Source: Beroe forskalii (Eukaryota > Ctenophora > Nuda > Beroida > Beroidae). Taken from it: a stretch of 64,000 nucleotides of DNA. A program made the translations under genes and the position numbers. The number at the start of each line of letters is the position of its first letter. The first letter of the stretch is position 1. Location of the stretch: the NCBI GenBank assembly GCA_011033025.1, contig WFMF01000002.1, forward strand, positions 2,192,455-2,256,454, in the 5' to 3' direction. Shown here piece after piece: positions 57,622 through 64,000 of the stretch. The notes beneath the pieces were generated by a model. The model did no database searches. It had not been told where the DNA came from and saw only the letters and a list, made by a program, of their open reading frames with translations.

Positions 57622-60600
57622 TCACTCCTCCTTGAGGTGCCGATGTCTCCCAGTCCACACAATAAGAGTCTCAGGGGACCGGTAAAGAAGAAGGAGTTTC
57701 CTGAAGAGGACCTGCTCGAGCACGAACTCGGACTGGGCCCGGACTATCTCCGTGCTCTTCACCAGTCTCATGATCAGGTCAGGGCACGGCATCTCCTGGA
57801 AGATGATCCGCGTCGAGGAGTCGGCGATAGTCAACCTGAAATAGACATTGTTTTAAGAGGAGGAGGACATGGTTTTGAAATAGACATGGTTTTAGGACAT
57901 TTGATGTCGCGGAATAAATTTCAAATGTGATTTCAAACACAATTACATACAACAAAATATTGCATTAATATGCTGTAACCTAGCTCAACTTCATAATTTT
58001 GAAAAGAAAAGACCATCAATTCCTCACGGACCTAACGAATTTGAAGATGACCAACACAACTGAGATGTAAAGTCCGATAATCCCATAACTAGCGATGAGC
58101 TGGTACTGCGAGCTGACAATCCTATCGCTAAAAATGTAGAACTGAACACGATTTGCAACGTAATCCCCGAGTGGGTTCGTAAAATTAGTTGTCATGGGTG
58201 AAGTCTGGTTAAAACTCCAATAAAAACCATCCCACAATCTGCAATCATTGGATGGTGGATCTGCCACGGAGCTGCTTGACAACGACACGTCCACGTCTTT
58301 AACGTTTTCCGAGTATCTTGTATCCGAGGACTGAGGGAATAGCTGGACGGGGGTGCTGGTGCCTGTCTCTTTAGCCAGAAGGAAGGAGGGAATGAGACCG
58401 TTCACCATGATTTTGTGTGAGGTATCGCATGTTTTCAGGAGGTGGAGCAGCTGCGCGCGGTCCACGTGCGATCCTGAGGCAGCGTCTGAGGGGCGGGAGA
58501 GGGGGTAAATAATCTTATTAAGATAAGATTCTTATCTTGTCAACTCTTATCTTGAAAGACCATTTGGATCAAGTTAACCAAGATGAAATTAAAAAGTCGA
58601 TTTCAACATGACCTCATTTCCCTGAAATAATAATGATGTTAATCTGGGATTTTACCGATTATCAACTTGTCAAATCAAAAAAAGGTTCCAATTTCTCGGC
58701 TCGTTAAACCTGGATGCGTGGTTTCTAATATCCTGATCTCAGAGTACCCCGTGGCTATCTTAGTGACAGAAGCAGAATCTGAATTCCGTACCACACTCCA
58801 CTCAAATCTCACAGTGAGGTTGAAGTCGGGGTCTTGAAGAGATAGGACCAGGTACTTGACAGCTGAAAGAAAAAGTGCCGTCAATGCTACCGTAGATTAA
58901 GATAAGAAAATGGAGAGATAAGAGAATTGTATCTCAAAACTTAAATTGAAATTAATTTATGCCTGAACAGAAAATTGAAGTAGTGTTTTTCACAGCAAAA
59001 AACACGAGTAGCATTTACAATACCACCTTGACAGCTGCCGGTGACACCTCCCAGAGGGTAGTACTATCCGATACAATATCCAACTTCACCACATCGCTAA
59101 CCCTGAACCTCTCCAGGAACTCCGTGTAGTTGCTGTACTTAGAAGAGTTCCGGTGGGAGGCGCCGTCCTCAGATACCTTCAGTTTCAGGGCATCGAACTC
59201 CTCGTCAGAGATGCCAGCCGGCATCTGAGCCACTTTGAGGTTCACTAACGGCTGAGGGAAAAAATTTGAGTTTAAAGATAACATGATTTCGTCTGTAAAA
59301 TTACAAATATTAGCTTCATAATTTGGGACAAGAAAGCTCCAACGTGCTGAATGCTGATACTAGTATCAAACCAAAAAAGACCCAAGATGCAACGTCTTAT
59401 CCAAGTTTGGGAAATCACCCTCCAAAACACCAATGAGAACATACATAATGCACGTGTTCATTGTGTACCTCTAATCCGGTGATGGAGAGGGAGCAGGCAA
59501 AGGCAGAGGGAGGATTTGACACTGAGTTAGTGGTCACCACACTCATGAAGAGGAGAGGGAACCAGATAATCAGGATGAGGAGCAGCACAATCAGACCCCC
59601 AATACCGTACCTCATGTAGGCTGGCTGCTTCTCTCCCAGGTAGTAGGAGGATTCGTACGTGACCTGAGAGTGAGGGGGAGTGTGAGGGGGAGGCGCAGGG
59701 GGGAACATGAGGGGGAGTGAGGGGTGGGGAAGAGTGCGAGGGGGGAGTGAGTAGGGAGTGTGAGGGGGAGTGAGTGGGGGAGTGAGGGGGAGGGAATGGG
59801 TGGGTAAGGGAGTGAGGGAGGGAGTTGGGGAGTGGGTGAGTGTGAGGGAGAGTGTGAGTGGGGGAGAGAGTGTAGAGTGAGTGGGGAGTATGAGGAGGAG
59901 TGTGAGGGGTGAGTGTGAGGGGAAAGAGTGGGAGAGTGTAAGGGGGTGTGATGGGGGATGTGAGGGGGAGTGTATGTGATTGGGTGGGGAGTAGGAAATG
60001 AGAGAGGAGTGTTCAGTGGCCAGAGAGTGTGGGGGAGTGAAGAGTGATAAGACGGCAAAGTAAAAGATCGTTGGACCCGAATAGTGACCAAACAGAGTGG
60101 ATTTGATCATGTTAACTATTCATCATTAATAATTACGATGTCAACTGACCTGCCAACATTTGAGTTTGAAGAGGTAGGCCTTGATGTCACTGTACTTGAC
60201 CCAGTAGTCGAGTGTCAGTGTGGTTTCCGTGCAAACCCAGTTCAGCAACACTTCCAATTCCCAGAGGAAGGGTACTGCCTGGAGAAAAGGAAGATAGAGG
60301 GTCAAATATCAAAGAAATGGGTAACAATAATGATGAAAGGGAGGATAGTGGGTCAAACAGTAAAGAAATAGGTAACAATATGTGTGAATGTGACTCCAAA
60401 AATCTCAATAGTCAATACAGTGCCAAAAGGAAAATTAAGTACGACACCAGTTCGCCAAAGAACCTAAACTACTAAATATTGTATCGCTGCAACGAACTTA
60501 CCAAGTAGCCAAGGTAGGCAATATAGGGCACCACCCCGTAAGATCGCAGAATTATTGAGTCTGTGTGGAACTTGGGGTATCCAGACTGGATCTGGAAGGC

Positions 60601-63246
60601 TGAGAGGGTGAAGTAGGAGCAGAAGAAGATGTAGAGCGCGATCCAGGCTGACATGGACCGGAAGGATCTGCCGGAGGGGAAGTATTATTACACAAATCAG
60701 GCAAAACGAGGATTACATTATAGGAACAAAAATGAGGATAAGTTATTTGTGCATACACGATATAAAAGGCACCTCAAATTTAATGTGACAGATCGGAGAT
60801 CTCATAATACCATGCATTCTTCATTCTAACCGAGCCTCAAAATCGACAGAATGCAAATTAATCACAGCGCGCTGTGGTTTGACCAACCAAAACGCATGAT
60901 TCTTATGAATACTGCGATATAATTGGCCGAGCCCTGGCGCGCGGTGGGTAAAACAACACACCACCCTCGGTGGGTGAAACAACACACCACCCTCGGTGGG
61001 TAAAATGACACACCACCTTCCAGTATATAACTCACTCTCTGGTGAACCAAGGCTGGAAGAGGAAGAGGTAGATGTGAATGACGAGAAACACGAACAATTG
61101 GTAGATGTACTTGGCTACCATGCTCTTTTTCAGGTAGATGATACGGTCCACTATCATCATCATGAACTGGGCCAACAGGATGATCAGGAATATTTGGTGG
61201 GATTAGGAAAGAAATTAGAATGACCTTACATTACTGCTGAAAAAATTATTCTAGTGATAGAAATCGTGATTGATAGAAAATATGTAAAATTGTTTTATCG
61301 AAGTTGGTATAACGAAGAAGGATTAATAACTTGGTTTAATGAAGATTCCATGATGGACATTTCAGTATTTCAGGACATGAATGTCAATAGAGAGGTAACC
61401 ATAATATTTTACATTTCAAGATGTCCATCTATTTATCAATCACCATTTTACACCATAAATTTGTTCTTAATCAGTTCTCACTGAGCTCAGCAAAGAAAAC
61501 ATAGTCTATGAGGGAATTATTCAGTTTCACATCCTGATTCTTCTTTTCACAAACTTACAAGTAATAATTCGAAATCGTGCTGCTAAAGTAATTCAATTTT
61601 TAGAAAAGAAATTATAATTCTTGAAATCAATTCCATCCCAATTGCAACTGGAATAATTTCTTTCTCTAACGGGGAAGTAGCAGGTGCTGATAATAGTTTG
61701 CGATAGAGAATGTTGATTTATATATTAGATTTGCAATTAATATGCAAAATACCAATGATTATTGATTATTATTGACATTTTGACACGTTGCCATCTGAAA
61801 TGCCATCTAACGCCTCACCCACCAGGAATACGGAAGGGATGTAGTTGGTCGAGATAAGCTCGGTCACATCCACTTTGTCACTGCTCTGCACTTTCCCAAA
61901 AGCACTCCATCCCAAGACTGTCACAATGAGAGCCAACAGGGACGACATGAGCATGGGTAGGTACAGGTCTTTGGGCAAATCCTAGGGATTGATCGGGTTA
62001 AATTCCTTAGATTTGTCTTTCTATAGTTATGTAGACATGGCTGATTCCTAGCTCCAGCCGCCCGTTTATCACAAAACGTGACGAATAATATTTCAAAGAA
62101 TAGAGTTTTCTACAAAAAATAACGCAGTATCAGTTAACCGATTTATGAGAATTTAAGAGCATAATATTATGTTTATTAAGGGGGCCGGGGGGTTTTATGT
62201 GGGATTTAAGGTTTTCGTTGTTTCTGATAGAGGGCAAACTAATATCGCTGTCAGCAATTTCAAGTACCTTGCGAGTTCTGTCGATGAGGTATGTCCAGAA
62301 CATAAGGAAGTTGACCTTTGTGAGGGTGGTAAAGCTGGTGGATGTGTCTAACAGGTACTCTGACACCTCGCTGCCCACACTCCCATCTTGGAACTCGTCT
62401 GGAGGAAGGGTTGGGGTTACATGGTGGTTTAAATGGTACTCGTCTGGGAACGAGGAAGGGTATGTGTTAGTACTTGGCGTACCTTAGTAGGTGTATTTAT
62501 AAAGGTTGTAATTTGGGGATTTCTCGGAAAAATCCCCATATTTTTACCCACCATGACAGTTCAAAATGACGTCATTATCAATTATCATATATTAACTAGA
62601 GTAATGACTTGAGAAAGATCCCCAAATTACAACCTACCAAATTTGTAAACACCAAAATTTTACTCCGCATAAATACACCGCCTAAGGTATTTGAAATTGT
62701 CGCAGTGCTTGGCTAATCTGCTGCCTCTCATGTGATCTCCTGTGTGAATGTTACCAAACAGACCAACTGATGTTGGGAACGTCAGATTTAACCGTCGGAT
62801 TAGTTTATTTGGTATCGTTCACAAAGGAGATCAAGTGTATAAATAACTGGGTATGTGCTACGGGCTAGCCCATACGACGTGCGCACATGCATCAATAAAT
62901 GAAGTGATTGATAAAGAAGCGCATTTCAAAGTGCACGCAATTTACTTGCCGCCGAATTTCAGTCAAAAGTACAGTAATTTTACGCGTTTTATCGATCGAT
63001 CCATGCTAAACACACATGTTGGTAAGGGTCCCAGCCATTCCTGGCAGCGAACTTTAATAAACGTATTAAAAAAGTCAGATTTGAGGACTCATTACTTTAA
63101 AACTTCATCGTTAATTCTAGCTTTGATCTGTTAAAGGGATAAAATAATGAAATTGTTTATTGTAAACATATGAAATAAGAAATTTCTTACTTACCATTAA
63201 ATTCAGTTTCTTGGCTATCAAACTTCTCATTTGCATCGTCCTTCTC
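57622..63246 (-). CDS. Piezo mechanosensitive ion channel, C-terminal part
   Basis: Pore-forming end of a Piezo channel, a trimeric plasma-membrane cation channel opened by force. Exons: 63246-63195, 62398-62268, 61981-61823, 61184-61036, 60667-60502, 60278-60150, 59663-59469, 59251-59027, 58854-58710, 58485-58032, 57835-57622 (stop TGA); all phases agree, 672 residues here of a family size near 2500. Diagnostic blocks: IVDRIIYLKKS; SAFQIQSGYP; the Piezo signature PFx2Ex6W as PFLWELEVLLNW; CTETTLTL; IGGLIVLLLILIIWFPLLFMS (outer helix); the extracellular cap; IIGLYISVVLVIFKFVR (inner helix); and the tail MPCPDLIMRLVKSTEIVRAQ ... FRKLLLLYRSPETLIVW. The cap is shorter than in vertebrates. The N-terminal blades lie beyond 63.3 kb. 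An 18-nt phase-0 exon at 63418-63401 (SQNTES) is possible. Two introns have direct repeats at their borders, one with an apparent TG acceptor. Confidence 0.95.
59666..60060 (-). repeat. GAGTGTGAGGGG minisatellite in a Piezo intron
   Basis: Purine-rich GAGTG(T)GAGGGG array on the plus strand, directly upstream of the acceptor at 59664 on the transcribed strand, where it forms almost 400 nt of C/T-rich sequence. The open frames across it are compositional. Confidence 0.92.
62480..62689. mobile_element. Short palindromic MITE in a Piezo intron
   Basis: Ends TACCTTAGTAGGTGTATTTAT and its inverted ATAAATACACCGCCTAAGGT, with a second inverted block TTGTAATTTGGGGAT / ATCCCCAAATTACAA inside. The right arm has about 33 bp extra. 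No coding capacity. Confidence 0.85.
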
Positions 63247-64000
63247 CTGAAGATTATTGAGGTAAATCATACAGCCGGGATGGTTACATTATAACCACCC
63301 CAAGTTCGTTTTATCGACGGTCACAGCATCCACCACACGTGACCGCTTATCAATAAAATTCAGGGCTAATTTCCTCGTATAGGCAGTACTCAATACTCAC
63401 TGATTCTGTATTTTGTGACTGTCATAATGAAAAAATCGCTAACTAATAAATTCAGTTTGAACTGAATTTATTAGTCAGCTGTTTTCTCATATTTCATGGT
63501 TCCTGACTTCAGCATTTCTGCAGAACTGCGATCATGTTCCCATTACAGCAAATCTATTGAGTTACAGAACATTATCGAACCTTTAGATGCACGTTAATGG
63601 TCACGTGGTTAACGCATATCACGACAATGCAATGGGTGATGAGTCATCATACAATGGATTGATTTCTCATTAGGTCTACTAAGAAAGCTGTAAATCAAGC
63701 GATGAGGTTGAAAAGTTTTCACGCTCCTGGGTTGGGATAGATCTAATTCGATTCAACCATTTCACACTAAAATTTTACTATGTTACAAAATTTACTCTTT
63801 TGAAGTTATAAATGCTGCACTTAAGCAATGTGGTGTTGCTAAAGTTCCATTTTAATCTTATGACGAAGATTAAATACTATTAGAATGCTTTATTTGGAAA
63901 TAAAGTTTGTACGAAGTTAACAACTTGCAATTTACGTGCACAATGCCGACTGCAGACATGGAAACAAACAAACAAAATTTAGGGTCACGAAGATATAACA
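63247..64000. other. Piezo intron sequence to the window end
   Basis: Apart from the possible 18-nt exon at 63418-63401, no Piezo exon is recognised. An inverted pair, CTAATAAATTCAGTTT and AACTGAATTTATTAG, forms a hairpin at 63443-63475. Confidence 0.5.

Noticed and set aside
59415..60110. 231-residue minus-strand frame rich in Pro, Ser, Thr and His
   Set aside because: Only 59663-59469 is Piezo exon; the rest is the intronic minisatellite read through.
62853..63134. 93-residue plus-strand frame
   Set aside because: Antisense within a Piezo intron, with no domain or splice evidence.
57622..63246. Polycystin (PKD2) channel
   Set aside because: First suspected from membrane helices, but the PFx2Ex6W signature, the IVDR-IYLKK block and the YRSPET tail are Piezo features.

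Overview
The window is nuclear DNA of an invertebrate metazoan. Coding segments are split by GT-AG introns, proteins are animal-type (Piezo channel, RNF19-like RBR ligase, PITHD1, DNAJC9, a UPF0561/C2orf68 homologue, a mu-class GST), and the AT-rich spacers are full of minisatellites, MITEs and transposon remnants. The phylum cannot be fixed from sequence alone. I see no rRNA, tRNA, CRISPR or bacterial-style operon.

Layout. 1-4.7 kb: no gene recognised. 5.0-7.4 kb (minus): RNF19-like RING-IBR-RING E3 ligase, with a 34-bp minisatellite at its last recognised splice donor and a MITE in intron 1. 8.4-10.8 kb: a non-autonomous hAT element with a perfect 8-bp target duplication, then GC-rich repeats and a MITE carrying TTAGGG-like sequence. 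11.3-15.6 kb (minus): ethanolamine kinase and choline-phosphate cytidylyltransferase side by side, two Kennedy-pathway enzymes. 16.4-17.7 kb (plus): a type I membrane protein with a Delta/Jagged-like ectodomain, a glycosylatable seven-residue repeat and a CD28-like YxNM tail, interrupted by one frameshift. 19.3-20.75 kb (minus): UNC-93-like transporter. 21-34 kb: repeats, a LINE remnant and two orphan candidate exons. 34.2-43.6 kb (minus): a compact run of five genes, C2orf68-like, GST, Gfo/Idh/MocA oxidoreductase, PITHD1 and DNAJC9. 44.4-51.9 kb (plus): a seven-exon gene I cannot identify. 52-57.6 kb: mobile elements and repeats. 57.6-63.2 kb (minus): the C-terminal quarter of a Piezo channel, whose 5' part lies beyond the window.

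The most unusual signal is in the introns. In two genes the 3' end of an exon together with its 5' splice site has been amplified into a tandem array, so the intron starts with many copies of its own donor. Other arrays are pyrimidine-rich and sit just upstream of acceptors. Several other introns are bounded by direct repeats of 8-11 bp, and two need non-canonical splice sites (a GC donor and a TG acceptor). Together these suggest introns created or enlarged by local tandem duplication. This is inference from one window; transcripts and relatives would test it.
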